A DNA stretch of 64,000 nucleotides, from contig NZ_JAAVUY010000017.1 of NCBI RefSeq assembly GCF_018449695.1, forward strand, positions 96,375-160,374, read 5' to 3'. The DNA comes from Bradyrhizobium sp. dw_411 (GTDB lineage Bacteria; Pseudomonadota; Alphaproteobacteria; Rhizobiales; Xanthobacteraceae). Made by a program: the position numbers and the translations under genes. Position 1 is the stretch's first letter; each line of letters begins with the position of its first letter. Below, piece by piece: positions 1-8,382 of this stretch. The notes under the pieces are model-generated. The model ran no database searches. It worked only from the letters and a program-made list of their open reading frames with translations, and was not told the DNA's origin.

Positions 1-1
1 C

Positions 2-1444
2 GATGTGCGGGCTTCGAAGCCCGCTGCAGGCGTGCCGGAAGCACCTTCGAGTGCGGCGCCTGCCATTTCGCGCAACACGGCTGCGCCCACCGTCTCTTCG
101 CCGCCATTGTCGCCGGCCAAATCGGCGCCCCCACCGCCGGCCGCCGAAACGCGGCGATCGGATTCCTATTATCAGGTCAAGGCGACGATCTTCGGCGCCC
201 TGATCGAGGCGATCGATCTTGCCCAGCTCGCCAAGCTTGACGGCGAATCGGCGCGCGAGGAAATTCGCGACATCGTCAATGAGATCATCGCGATCAAGAA
301 CATCGTGATGTCGATCGCCGAGCAGGAAGAACTGCTCGACGATATCTGCAACGACGTTCTCGGGTATGGTCCGCTTGAGCCGCTGTTGTCGCGCGACGAC
401 ATCTCCGACATCATGGTCAATGGCGCCGGAACGGTGTTCATCGAAGTCGCCGGCCGCATCCAGCGCACCGGCATTCGCTTCCGCGACAATCAGCAATTGC
501 TGAACATCTGCCAGCGCATCGTCAGCCAGGTCGGCCGGCGTGTCGATGAATCCTCGCCGATCTGCGACGCGCGCCTCGCCGACGGCTCCCGCGTCAACGC
601 CATCGTGCCGCCGCTGGCGCTCGACGGCCCCGCATTGACGATCCGCAAGTTCAAAAAGGACAAGCTGACGCTGGACCAATTGGTCAAATTCGGCGCGATT
701 TCGCCGGAAGGCGCGACCATTCTGCAGATCATCGGGCGCTGCCGGGCCAACGTGCTGATCTCCGGCGGTACCGGCTCCGGCAAGACCACGCTGCTCAATT
801 GCCTGACCAATTACATCGACGACGAAGAACGCATCATCACCTGCGAAGACGCCGCGGAACTTCAACTGCAGCAGCCGCATGTGGTTCGACTGGAAACCCG
901 GCCGCCCAACATCGAGGGCGAAGGCCAGATCACCATGCGTGAACTGGTCCGCAACTGCCTGCGTATGCGGCCGGAACGCATCATCGTCGGCGAAGTCCGC
1001 GGACCCGAAGCGTTCGACCTTTTGCAGGCCATGAACACGGGTCACGACGGTTCAATGGGAACGCTGCACGCCAACAATCCGCGCGAAGCCCTGTCACGCT
1101 GCGAATCGATGATCACGATGGGCGGCTTCTCGCTGCCTTCGCGGACCATTCGCGAGATGATCTGCGCCTCGATCGACGTCATTATTCAGGCCGCCCGTCT
1201 GCGCGACGGCTCCCGCCGCATCACCCACGTCACCGAAGTGATGGGCATGGAAGGCGACACCATCATCACCCAGGACCTGTTCCTGTATGACATGGTCGGC
1301 GAAGACGCCAACGGGAACATCCTTGGCCGGCACCGTTCGACAGGCATCGGACGGCCGCGCTTCTGGGATCGTGCGCGGTATTACGGTGAAGAGAAGCGGC
1401 TCGCCGCGGCCCTCGACGCCGCTGAAGTTGTCGTGGAAGTCTGA
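2..1444 (+). CDS. cpaF: CpaF/TadA secretion ATPase of the Tad pilus (5' end outside window)
   Basis: Hexameric ATPase that powers assembly of Flp/Tad adhesive pili at the inner membrane. The reading frame is open from the first bases, so the true start is probably upstream. The first ~50 visible residues are Ala/Pro-rich and of low complexity. Then follow the N-terminal domain of the family and the RecA-like core: Walker A GGTGSGKTT near residue 254 (counted from the GTG at position 5), Walker B region RIIVGEVRG near 325 and the His box GTLHANNP near 352. The C-terminal end looks normal. tadB starts 11 nt after the stop, so this is the head of a visible tadA-tadB-tadC operon. The type II secretion-like ATPase call is very secure. 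Confidence 0.95.
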   Translation, partial: DVRASKPAAGVPEAPSSAAPAISRNTAAPTVSSPPLSPAKSAPPPPAAETRRSDSYYQVKATIFGALIEAIDLAQLAKLDGESAREEIRDIVNEIIAIKNIVMSIAEQEELLDDICNDVLGYGPLEPLLSRDDISDIMVNGAGTVFIEVAGRIQRTGIRFRDNQQLLNICQRIVSQVGRRVDESSPICDARLADGSRVNAIVPPLALDGPALTIRKFKKDKLTLDQLVKFGAISPEGATILQIIGRCRANVLISGGTGSGKTTLLNCLTNYIDDEERIITCEDAAELQLQQPHVVRLETRPPNIEGEGQITMRELVRNCLRMRPERIIVGEVRGPEAFDLLQAMNTGHDGSMGTLHANNPREALSRCESMITMGGFSLPSRTIREMICASIDVIIQAARLRDGSRRITHVTEVMGMEGDTIITQDLFLYDMVGEDANGNILGRHRSTGIGRPRFWDRARYYGEEKRLAAALDAAEVVVEV

Positions 1445-1455
1445 GGAGCCACGCC

Positions 1456-2433
1456 ATGAAAATGCAAGCACTCGCCCTCGCCTTTCTCGCCGCAGCCGCC
1501 ATCGGCGGCCTGGCATGGGTCTTCCTCTATCCCTTGCTGTCGGGGCAGAACAAGGCCGAGAGCCGCCGCGCCTCCGTCGCCAAGCCGGAGCCGGCAGCCG
1601 CGCGCCAGACCGACAAGGCCCAGCGGTCGCGTCGCGAACAAGTCGAAGGATCGCTGAAGGAAGTCGAAGCGCGGCGCCAGAAGGACAAGAAGGTCTCGCT
1701 GACCACCCGTCTTACCCAGGCCGGCCTGTCCTGGTCGCCCCAGAAATTCATGATCGCCTCCGGCATCCTGGCGGCCGTTTGCTTCGCGATGACGATACTG
1801 GGCGGCGGCGGCCTGCTTGGCGCAGGCGGCCTGGCGTTTGCCGCAGGCTTCGGCCTGCCACGCTGGATCCTCAGCTTCCTCAAGAAGCGTCGGGAGAAGA
1901 ACTTTCTCAAGGCGCTGCCGGACGCCGTCGACGTGATCGTTCGCGGCATCAAGGCCGGCCTGCCGCTGTTTGAATCCCTCAAGGTGGTCGCGGCCGATTC
2001 ACCTGAGCCGCTCAAGAGCGAATTCCTGGCCATCATCGAAACCCAGGCGATCGGCATGCCGCTCGGCGAAGCCTGCACGCGCCTGTTCGAACGGATGCCG
2101 GTTCCGGAGGCGAACTTCTTCGGGATTGTGATCGCGATTCAGCAGAAGTCCGGCGGCAATCTCTCCGAGGCCCTCGGCAACCTGTCCAAGGTGTTGCGCG
2201 ATCGCAAGAAGATGGCCGAGAAGATTCAGGCCATGTCGATGGAAGCCAAGGCTTCCGCGGGCATCATCGGTTCGCTGCCGCCTATCGTGATGCTGCTCGT
2301 CTACCTCTCGACCCCCGATTATATCTCGCTGTTATGGACTCATCCGACCGGTCAATTGATGCTGGTCGGCTGCGTGATCTGGATGTCGCTCGGCATCCTG
2401 GTCATGAAGAAGATGATCAACTTCGACTTCTAA
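1456..2433 (+). CDS. tadB: TadB, Tad pilus inner-membrane platform protein
   Basis: Type II secretion F-domain membrane protein that with TadC forms the inner-membrane platform driven by the TadA/CpaF ATPase. The protein has 325 aa, usual for TadB. It has an N-terminal transmembrane segment (residues ~5-25), a charged cytoplasmic stretch rich in Lys/Arg, a hydrophobic Gly-rich pair of helices (~100-135), the F-domain helical core with the conserved ALPDAVDVIVRGIKAGLP segment, and two C-terminal membrane helices. The ATG at 1456 is preceded by a good GAGGAG ribosome-binding site. The gene lies 11 nt after cpaF and 9 nt before tadC, which supports co-transcription. Confidence 0.93.
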   Translation: MKMQALALAFLAAAAIGGLAWVFLYPLLSGQNKAESRRASVAKPEPAAARQTDKAQRSRREQVEGSLKEVEARRQKDKKVSLTTRLTQAGLSWSPQKFMIASGILAAVCFAMTILGGGGLLGAGGLAFAAGFGLPRWILSFLKKRREKNFLKALPDAVDVIVRGIKAGLPLFESLKVVAADSPEPLKSEFLAIIETQAIGMPLGEACTRLFERMPVPEANFFGIVIAIQQKSGGNLSEALGNLSKVLRDRKKMAEKIQAMSMEAKASAGIIGSLPPIVMLLVYLSTPDYISLLWTHPTGQLMLVGCVIWMSLGILVMKKMINFDF

Positions 2434-2442
2434 TGGTGCCGT

Positions 2443-3417
2443 ATGATTAGTTTTCTGATTGAAAAACTGCACGACGCACGGTTCATGACCATGCTGCTGG
2501 CGGCCATCGCCGTGAGCGCCACGGCCTACACGCTGATCATGCCGCTGTTTGCCAGCGAGGGGCTGGCAAAGCGCATGAAATCGGTTGCCAGCGAACGCGA
2601 GAGGATCCGGGCGCGGGAGCGCGATCGTCTCACCAAGACCGAAAAGGTAACGTTGCGCCAGACGCCGAAGCAACTCGTCTCCAGGGTCGTGGAAGACTTC
2701 AACCTCGGAAAATGGCTGGCGCAGGAAGCCGCGCGCGACAAGCTCACCATGGCCGGCTACCGCGGCCAGGCTCCCTATATCACGTTCCTGTTCTTCCGCC
2801 TGGTGACACCGATCGTGATGTTCATCGGGGCGGTGCTGTATGTTTTCGTCATCTCGCACATGGAGAAGACGATGCCGGTCAAGATCGGCATGTGCGTCGG
2901 CGCGGCCTATCTCGGCCTGCAGGCGCCGATGCTGTTCCTGAAGAATGCGATTTCAAAGCGCCAGCTCTCGATCAAGCGGGCGTTTCCCGATGCGCTCGAT
3001 CTGCTGCTGATCTGTATCGAGTCCGGCATGTCAATCGAAGTCGCGTTCCGCAAAGTCAGCGTCGAGATCGGAACGCAGTCGGTGGCGCTGTCGGAAGAAT
3101 TCACGCTGACCACCGCCGAGCTTTCCTATCTGCAGGACCGCAAGGTGGCTTACGAAAACCTGGCCAAGCGCACCGGCCTTGAGGGCGTCAAATCGGTCTG
3201 CCTGGCATTGCAGCAGTCGGAACGCTACGGAACGCCGCTCGGCCAGAGCTTGCGCGTGATGGCGCAGGAAAATCGCGACATGCGCATGAACGAAGCCGAG
3301 AAGAAGGCCGCGGCGCTGCCGCCGAAACTGACGGTGCCGATGATTCTGTTCTTTCTGCCGGTGCTGTTTGTCGTCATTCTCGGGCCGACCGGCATCAAGG
3401 TCGCCGCAATGCAATGA
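2443..3417 (+). CDS. tadC: TadC, Tad pilus inner-membrane platform protein
   Basis: Second type II secretion F-domain protein of the Tad system, partner of TadB in the pilus platform. It has 324 aa with an N-terminal membrane helix (~13-32), a basic Arg/Lys-rich cytoplasmic stretch (~45-80), a helix pair (~115-170), the F-domain signature AFPDALDLLLICIESGMS in the middle, and a C-terminal hydrophobic helix (~295-318). It follows tadB by 9 nt. It is the last gene of the operon on this strand: the next gene, tadD, converges on it. No unusual residues were noticed. Confidence 0.93.
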   Translation: MISFLIEKLHDARFMTMLLAAIAVSATAYTLIMPLFASEGLAKRMKSVASERERIRARERDRLTKTEKVTLRQTPKQLVSRVVEDFNLGKWLAQEAARDKLTMAGYRGQAPYITFLFFRLVTPIVMFIGAVLYVFVISHMEKTMPVKIGMCVGAAYLGLQAPMLFLKNAISKRQLSIKRAFPDALDLLLICIESGMSIEVAFRKVSVEIGTQSVALSEEFTLTTAELSYLQDRKVAYENLAKRTGLEGVKSVCLALQQSERYGTPLGQSLRVMAQENRDMRMNEAEKKAAALPPKLTVPMILFFLPVLFVVILGPTGIKVAAMQ

Positions 3418-3524
3418 CGCTGTCGGTAGCCGTGTACGCGAACGGCGCCTTACCCAACGGGCTTGTCGTCACCTGGCTCACCGGGTGGTCTGCGGGCGAT
3501 TTGATCATCAGCCGACATGACGCA

Positions 3525-3546
3525 ATCACCCGCTCTCGCGGGTGAT
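3525..3546. terminator. hairpin between convergent tadC and tadD
   Basis: A perfect 9-bp inverted repeat (ATCACCCGC / GCGGGTGAT) with a 4-nt loop lies between the tadC and tadD stop codons. There is no clear T-run on either strand. It may act as a bidirectional RNA 3' end or may only be part of an intergenic repeat. The 28 bases before tadD's stop (3556-3583) resemble one end of the repeat seen at 42727 and 48717. Confidence 0.4.
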
Positions 3547-3583
3547 GACGATCAGGCCGGTATCTATTTCGCTCGAAAACGCC

Positions 3584-4393
3584 CTAATCGGGATGGCTGA
3601 GAGACGCCACCGGCACTCTTCCGGCGCCACCGCGGGGATTGTCCTTGCGGCTCAGCATCTGTTTCAGATAGGCGACGTTGGCGGCGGCCTCATCGGCCGG
3701 CAGATCGGCCTTCACGATAGTTTCGGCCTCGGCGAAACGGCCTTGCAAGCCGACCACCAGGCCCAGATTTTGTCGCACCCGTGCATCGGCTCTGCCGGTG
3801 CCATAGGCTTTGCGAAGCACCTCTTCCGCCTTCGGCAGCTCGCCGGAGAGAACATAGGAAAGACCGAGATTGGAAAGCACCGACGGCTCGTCCGGCATGA
3901 TCTTCAGCGCACTGGCGTAATAGCGGCGCGCTTCGTCGTGCTTGCCAAGCTGGTCGAGTGCGGTCCCCTGAACCGAAAGAATTCGCCAGTCGGGATTGGC
4001 GGGGGTGTGGGCACGGGCGAGAACGTCGAAGGCCTGCTGGAAATTACCATTGTCGGCGAGCGCCCGGCCGTAACCGGCCATCAGCTCCTTGTTGCCGGGA
4101 TGAGCGATCGTGGCCTGCTCGAGCACGGCGGCAGCCTGGCTGCGCTGTCCGGTGGCACGCAGGGCCTGACCATAGGCAAGGGCGGCGGCGGCATCCTTGG
4201 GATCGGCACGGTAGCGCTCGCCATAGATTTCGACAGCGCGGCGCGGATCGGATTCGGGGGATTCGGCCTTCGGCGAAGGCGACAGAGACCCCGTGATATC
4301 GGACGTGGTCTGGCATCCGCCGAGCCCAGCGGCCAAAATCGCCGTCACGGCCGCGGACGCAAGAAGCCGGGCAAGGCTGGACTGCAGACGCAT
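3584..4393 (-). CDS. tadD: TadD-like tetratricopeptide lipoprotein
   Basis: TPR-containing outer-membrane lipoprotein of the Tad system, a pilotin-like factor that helps assemble the secretin. From the chosen ATG at 4393, a hydrophobic signal peptide ends in a lipobox with Cys at residue 27 (AAGLGGC). The mature part begins with a Ser/Pro-rich linker, followed by roughly five TPR-like helical pairs; A-x-x-G-x-A-L and PDEPSVLSNLG are typical. A GTG five codons upstream (4408) is an alternative start with no better ribosome-binding site. It faces tadC and so needs its own promoter. Family identity is clear; the TadD name rests on lipobox, TPRs and neighbours. Confidence 0.85.
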   Translation of the reverse strand: MRLQSSLARLLASAAVTAILAAGLGGCQTTSDITGSLSPSPKAESPESDPRRAVEIYGERYRADPKDAAAALAYGQALRATGQRSQAAAVLEQATIAHPGNKELMAGYGRALADNGNFQQAFDVLARAHTPANPDWRILSVQGTALDQLGKHDEARRYYASALKIMPDEPSVLSNLGLSYVLSGELPKAEEVLRKAYGTGRADARVRQNLGLVVGLQGRFAEAETIVKADLPADEAAANVAYLKQMLSRKDNPRGGAGRVPVASLSHPD

Positions 4394-4557
4394 GGAACTT
4401 TGACTCACGATATCAGGCGATTTGATCGAGCCGAACGCGCCAGCAATAGGCTGTTAACCCTAACGGCGGGTTAATGCTTTCCCCCGGCACGGGACCCGCC
4501 GGTTTCAGGGGTAGTGCTGTGTATTGACATCCCGGCCGCGGGATCGGCCGCGATCCG

Positions 4558-4761
4558 TCAAAGCTCGATCGCCAGCCGTTTCCTGATTTCATCCACCCGC
4601 TTTTCCAGCGCGTCAAATCTGGCGTGAAGATTCCTGTCGTGAAGATAGAATATGTACCCCAACGCGATAAATCCGAAAATCCAGTGGTGACTTTCCACGT
4701 AGAGCAACACCTGCTCAACGCCATGAGCCACGGCAACAACCGCATCCAGCAAAAAATCCAT
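4558..4761 (-). CDS. small membrane protein of unknown function (67 aa)
   Basis: Short ORF with an ATG start and a weak AACAGG upstream. The protein has one or two hydrophobic segments (residues 1-20 and 26-42) followed by a charged amphipathic tail (RNLHARFDALEKRVDEIRKRL) that looks like a short coiled coil. This layout is common in small inner-membrane proteins with a cytoplasmic helical tail. I do not recognise a family. It stands alone between tadD and the next small gene. Coding potential is judged only from the sensible hydrophobic/charged pattern, so it could still be spurious. Confidence 0.5.
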   Translation of the reverse strand: MDFLLDAVVAVAHGVEQVLLYVESHHWIFGFIALGYIFYLHDRNLHARFDALEKRVDEIRKRLAIEL

Positions 4762-4917
4762 CGCATTACCTGTTTAACAGAAAATAACCCCCCGGTCCGG
4801 AAAGAGTGCCCCGGGCTTTGCATGTCAAGATTCGTGCGCCCGACGACCTTTACGCCGGAAGGTCCGGAGGCAGGCACCCGGCATCACATGAATGAAGCGC
4901 CGTTCCGCCGCATCCGG

Positions 4918-5136
4918 CTATTTGTGATGCTTGCGCAGATAGGCATGCAGAGATTCCGTGCCGGTCTCGGCCAGCAAGGTCTTCAGCATCATGTCCTTGC
5001 GGCGGCCTTCCGCGAAATGCTCGCCGTATGTTTTGCGCAGCGACGCGACGCGCGTGTTGCCATGCTTCTTGTCGATACGGCCGGTGGTGTCGCGATGCCG
5101 ACCGTCCAAACCCTTCTTTTTGGCTTTCTTGGCCAT
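4918..5136 (-). CDS. small basic hypothetical protein (72 aa)
   Basis: A 72-residue, very Lys/Arg/His-rich protein starting MAKKAKKKG. The ATG is preceded by a plausible GGGAG ribosome-binding site. The N-terminal half (basic, with TGRIDKKHGNTRVASLRKTYG) resembles small nucleic-acid-binding or ribosome-associated proteins. The C-terminal half is a short helix ending in HAYLRKHHK. I have no secure family. The composition differs from the shadow frames and has a proper start signal, which makes it probably real. Its function cannot be inferred. Confidence 0.62.
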   Translation of the reverse strand: MAKKAKKKGLDGRHRDTTGRIDKKHGNTRVASLRKTYGEHFAEGRRKDMMLKTLLAETGTESLHAYLRKHHK

Positions 5137-5287
5137 GTGACGCTCCCGAAATATTGGTTCAACGCAATTGCCGAACCCGGGAATTCTATCACGCTCACAC
5201 GCGAACGTGTAGAGGCCGGTCGGTCGCGGATCGCGGCCGCCGCGATCGCGTTGCTTATCCCTTCTTGCTATCCCTTCTCAAACCAAC

Positions 5288-5312
5288 GGCCTCGGCGATA
5301 AACGCCAAGGCC
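5288..5312 (-). terminator. terminator-like hairpin after the Gly/His-rich gene
   Basis: Read on the minus strand, a 10-bp stem with one G-U pair (GGCCTTGGCG / CGCCGAGGCC) encloses a 5-nt TTTAT loop. It is followed by a weakly T-rich GTTGGTTTG. It lies about 66 nt downstream of the stop of the Gly/His-rich gene at 5379 and in front of the 72-aa gene. Confidence 0.42.
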
Positions 5313-5378
5313 GGATTGTCCTGAGATGATGGTCTTGAGACGGCTATCTTTAAAGCATAGCGTCTCGCAGCGCCAAAA

Positions 5379-5801
5379 TTACTCGCAGACCTCGACGTGA
5401 CGAACACGCCAGCCGTGACGCGTCTTCACGCGCTGCCGGACCACATAGCAACTGGTCTCGTCTTCGTAATAGGGATAATAGCCATCATAGTAGCCGGGAT
5501 AAAAACCATAGCCGAAACCACCGCCGCGGAAACCACGGAAGCCGCCGCCAAAGCCGTGACCACCGAAACCGTGACCACCGCCACCGAACCCGTGGCCACC
5601 GCCGCCGAACCCGTGGCCACCACCCCCACCGCCATGACCTCCGCCTCCGCCGCCACCGCCCCGCGCAAGCGCTGCCGTGCTGGATGCGCCGAGCACGAGC
5701 GCAGAGGTACCGAGCATGCCGAAGGCATAGACGCCGAACAACACGACCGCCGCCAAACCGCGGATCAGAATGTTGCGGTGGGTTTTTCTATTCTGCGTCA
5801 T
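5379..5801 (-). CDS. exported Gly/His-rich repeat protein
   Basis: A 140-aa protein whose ATG follows a good GGAGGC ribosome-binding site. Residues ~13-46 form a signal peptide or membrane anchor, with a likely cleavage near SSTAALARG. The mature part has a run of glycines, then about four GGGGHGFG-type repeats (residues ~48-85), a Gly/Phe/Tyr-rich part (GFRGFRGGGFGYGFYPGYYDGYYPYY) and a small Cys-containing C-terminal segment (SCYVVRQRVKTRHGWRVRHVEVCE). Such Gly-rich exported proteins are common in Bradyrhizobiaceae. No function is established. The His-Gly repeats could bind metals, which is only an inference. Confidence 0.75.
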   Translation of the reverse strand: MTQNRKTHRNILIRGLAAVVLFGVYAFGMLGTSALVLGASSTAALARGGGGGGGGHGGGGGGHGFGGGGHGFGGGGHGFGGHGFGGGFRGFRGGGFGYGFYPGYYDGYYPYYEDETSCYVVRQRVKTRHGWRVRHVEVCE

Positions 5802-6161
5802 CGAAGCCTCCGGTTACATTGCTTGCAGATGTGAACACAAACGGCGCAAGCAGAATTGATGCACATCAAGCTCTTGATCAAAGCGTAAATACAATCATGA
5901 AGACGCGTCAAATCACCTCGGCGTCATTGTCGCGATGTTACGCGCGATGCAAATGTGATCACGACACGCGTCGTGATATCCGCGCTTTGCCTTGCATGGA
6001 ATTTCCGACAACTGCCTGAACCAGCCTATCCGATCCGACCTCACTGTTCGGGCTGGTTTGATAGTGTCAGCCATTGTAGAACCCTCAAAAGGCCTGCAAA
6101 CCCGAGGCTCGCTCGGGGATCGATTTCATGACGCCCGTTTCAGTTGAAGACCGAGAGAAGC
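5802..6161. other. intergenic region without a recognisable gene
   Basis: About 360 nt between the divergent Gly/His-rich gene and the M17 peptidase gene. The first 150 nt are relatively AT-rich and probably hold the promoter of the minus-strand gene. An 8-bp inverted repeat (AACCAGCC 6019-6026, GGCTGGTT 6051-6058) and a small CCCGAG/CTCGGG hairpin at 6101-6117 lie in the peptidase leader. I see no ORF with a convincing start and no RNA gene. Confidence 0.5.
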
Positions 6162-7544
6162 ATGCATTCCGTATTCGAGAACGCACCTGCACCATTGGCT
6201 ATTCCCATTACGTTTGCGACCAAGGCGACGTGGGATGCAATCTCTGCTGATTTGCCTGCGCCGGCGCGAGCGTTCGCCTTGGGCAATGGCTTTGCGGCCA
6301 AACCCGGCGCCTGCCTGACGCTGCCTGACGCAAACGGGAAAATCGCGCAGGTTTTGTTCGGGCTGGAAAACGAGACCAGCAAATTCCGCGACCTGTTCAG
6401 GCCCGGTCTCCTGCCGGGCCTGTTGCCGCCGGGTGTTTATCGTTTCGCCAATGCTCCGCATGATGCGCGTCTCGCCGCACTGGCCTTCGCGCTCGGCAGT
6501 TATCGCTTCGGCCGCTACCGCAAGACCGATGCGCCTGAGGTCAAACTGGTGCCGCCCGATGGCGTCGATGTCGCCGACATCGCGCGGATGGCGGAAGCGG
6601 CCGCACTGGCCCGCGACCTCATCAATACGCCATCGAATGACATGGGGCCGGAAGAGCTGGCGGAAGCCGCGCAGCAATTGGCGAATCGCTTCGGCGCCAG
6701 TTTCAACTGCATCATTGGCGACGATCTGGTACGGCAGAATTTTCCGCTGATTCATGCCGTCGGCATGGCGTCGACGCGCGCGCCCCGATTGATCGACATT
6801 AGCTGGGGCGATCCTGATCATCCCAAGGTGACGCTGGTCGGCAAGGGCGTTTGCTTCGACACCGGCGGGCTCGATCTGAAACCATCCAGCGGCATGCTGA
6901 TCATGAAGAAGGATATGGGCGGCGCCGCCAATGTGCTGGCGCTAGCCTTGATGGTGATGGACGCCAAACTGAAGGTGCGCCTGCGGGTCCTGATTCCAGC
7001 CGTCGAGAACGCCGTTGCCGGCAACGCGTTCCGTCCGCTCGATATCTTCCCATCGCGCAAGGGCCCGACCGTGGAAATCGGCAACACCGATGCCGAGGGC
7101 CGGCTGGTGCTCGCCGACGCGCTTGCGCTCGCCGACGAAGAGAAGCCCGATCTCCTGATCGACCTGGGCACGCTGACCGGCGCAGCGCGGGTCGCGCTGG
7201 GTCCGGAATTGCCGCCGTTTTATACCGACGACGAAAGTCTGGCGCAGGATCTGGCGATATCCGCAAAACGCGAGAACGATCCGCTATGGCGATTGCCGCT
7301 ATGGCCGCCTTACGATAGCTGGCTCGATTCGAAAGTCGCCAATATCAACAACGCACCCTCGGGCGGGTTCGCCGGCTCGATCATCTGTGCGCTGTTCCTG
7401 CAGCGCTTTGTCGAGACCGCGAAGAGCTGGCTGCATGTCGATATCTACGGCTGGACGCCGTCAGCGAAACCGGCGCGTCCAGAGGGCGGCGAATGCCAGG
7501 CCGCCCGCGCGATCTACAAATTGCTGAGCGATCGCTATGCGTGA
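6162..7544 (+). CDS. leucyl aminopeptidase family (M17) metallopeptidase
   Basis: Cytosolic M17 aminopeptidase releasing N-terminal residues from peptides. I chose ATG 6162 (GAGAAG just upstream) over the TTG at 6144, giving 460 aa. The N-terminal domain is divergent, as in PepB/PepA-like M17 proteins. The C-terminal catalytic domain has all hallmarks: VGKGVCFDTGGLDLKPS (metal-binding Lys and Asp), MKKDMGGAA (catalytic Lys region) and the M17 signature NTDAEGRLVLADAL, with metal-binding Asp and Glu and the catalytic Arg. Its end overlaps the next gene by 8 nt (ATGCGTGA), so the two are translationally coupled. The next gene is a peptidoglycan peptidase, so a role in murein- or transported-peptide turnover is plausible. 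Confidence 0.9.
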   Translation: MHSVFENAPAPLAIPITFATKATWDAISADLPAPARAFALGNGFAAKPGACLTLPDANGKIAQVLFGLENETSKFRDLFRPGLLPGLLPPGVYRFANAPHDARLAALAFALGSYRFGRYRKTDAPEVKLVPPDGVDVADIARMAEAAALARDLINTPSNDMGPEELAEAAQQLANRFGASFNCIIGDDLVRQNFPLIHAVGMASTRAPRLIDISWGDPDHPKVTLVGKGVCFDTGGLDLKPSSGMLIMKKDMGGAANVLALALMVMDAKLKVRLRVLIPAVENAVAGNAFRPLDIFPSRKGPTVEIGNTDAEGRLVLADALALADEEKPDLLIDLGTLTGAARVALGPELPPFYTDDESLAQDLAISAKRENDPLWRLPLWPPYDSWLDSKVANINNAPSGGFAGSIICALFLQRFVETAKSWLHVDIYGWTPSAKPARPEGGECQAARAIYKLLSDRYA

Positions 7545-8382
7545 TTCACGCACGACCCCGGCGCGTCCGGACCTCGCCGCGAAATATCTCGAAGGCGAAC
7601 TCCAAGCTGCGCGTTTCGTCACCGGCGAGGAATTCGAGATATCGGAGGCCATCGCGCCATTGCATAGCGCGCCGTCGTCCGACGCCGAAATGGTAACGCA
7701 AGCGCTGAAGGGCGAACGCGCGACCATCTACGACCGCAACGGCGAAGGCTGGGCCTGGGGCCAACTGAACAGCGATGGTTACGTCGGCTGGCTACCGGAT
7801 CGCGCATTGGCAAAACCATCGGGCCAGCCGACGCACAAGATTACGGCGCTACGGACATTTGCGTTTCCCGGCCCTTCGATCAAGCTGCTGCCGGTCACAG
7901 CACTTCTGATGGGAACAACCCTCATCGTGACGCGGCAGGACGGCGCCTTCGCCGTTACGCGTGAAGGCTGGTATCTGCCGCTGCCGCATGTCGGCAGCAT
8001 CGATCACCGTGCCGAAGATTTCGTTGCGGTTGCCGAGAGTTTTATCGGCACGCCGTATTTGTGGGGCGGCAAGAGCAGCTTCGGCATCGACTGTTCAGGC
8101 CTCGTCCAGGTGTCCCTGAACGCTGCCGGCACCGGCTGCCCGCGCGACAGCGACATGCAGCAGGATGGCCTCGGCCGCGAATTGAACTCCTCGGAATCGA
8201 AAAAGCTGCAGCGTGGCGACCTGATCTTCTGGAAAGGCCATGTCGCGATTGCGCGCGACGCGACCTCGATCGTTCATGCCAATGCCCACCATATGGCGAC
8301 CGCGATCGAACCGACCCAAGGCGCCATCGCGCGCATCAAGGCCGCCGGCAGCGAAGTCACGTCGATCAAGCGGATGGATTAG
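7537..8382 (+). CDS. NlpC/P60 cysteine peptidase with N-terminal SH3-like domains
   Basis: Predicted gamma-D-glutamyl-diamino-acid endopeptidase acting on peptidoglycan stem peptides. The 281 aa contain bacterial SH3-type repeats (residues ~30-155), then an NlpC/P60 domain. Its catalytic Cys186 is in FGIDCSGLVQ, His235 in WKGHVAIA and the third polar residue His247 in VHANAHH. I see no signal peptide, so it may act on recycled murein peptides in the cytoplasm, as proposed for this common M17-NlpC/P60 pair. It overlaps the upstream peptidase gene by 8 nt, and its stop overlaps the convergent yejF stop by 3 nt. Confidence 0.9.
   Translation: MRDSRTTPARPDLAAKYLEGELQAARFVTGEEFEISEAIAPLHSAPSSDAEMVTQALKGERATIYDRNGEGWAWGQLNSDGYVGWLPDRALAKPSGQPTHKITALRTFAFPGPSIKLLPVTALLMGTTLIVTRQDGAFAVTREGWYLPLPHVGSIDHRAEDFVAVAESFIGTPYLWGGKSSFGIDCSGLVQVSLNAAGTGCPRDSDMQQDGLGRELNSSESKKLQRGDLIFWKGHVAIARDATSIVHANAHHMATAIEPTQGAIARIKAAGSEVTSIKRMD

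Noticed and set aside
3542..4474. A 310-residue plus-strand frame over tadD
   Set aside because: Antisense to the well-supported TPR lipoprotein gene, and no family-like features.
5540..5660. Short tandem repeats resembling a CRISPR-like array
   Set aside because: They encode the GGGGHGFG repeats of the Gly/His-rich protein. There are no spacers of uniform length and no cas genes.
5684..6019. 111-residue plus-strand frame in the region upstream of the M17 peptidase
   Set aside because: It begins antisense to the Gly/His-rich gene, has no ribosome-binding site and no recognisable pattern.
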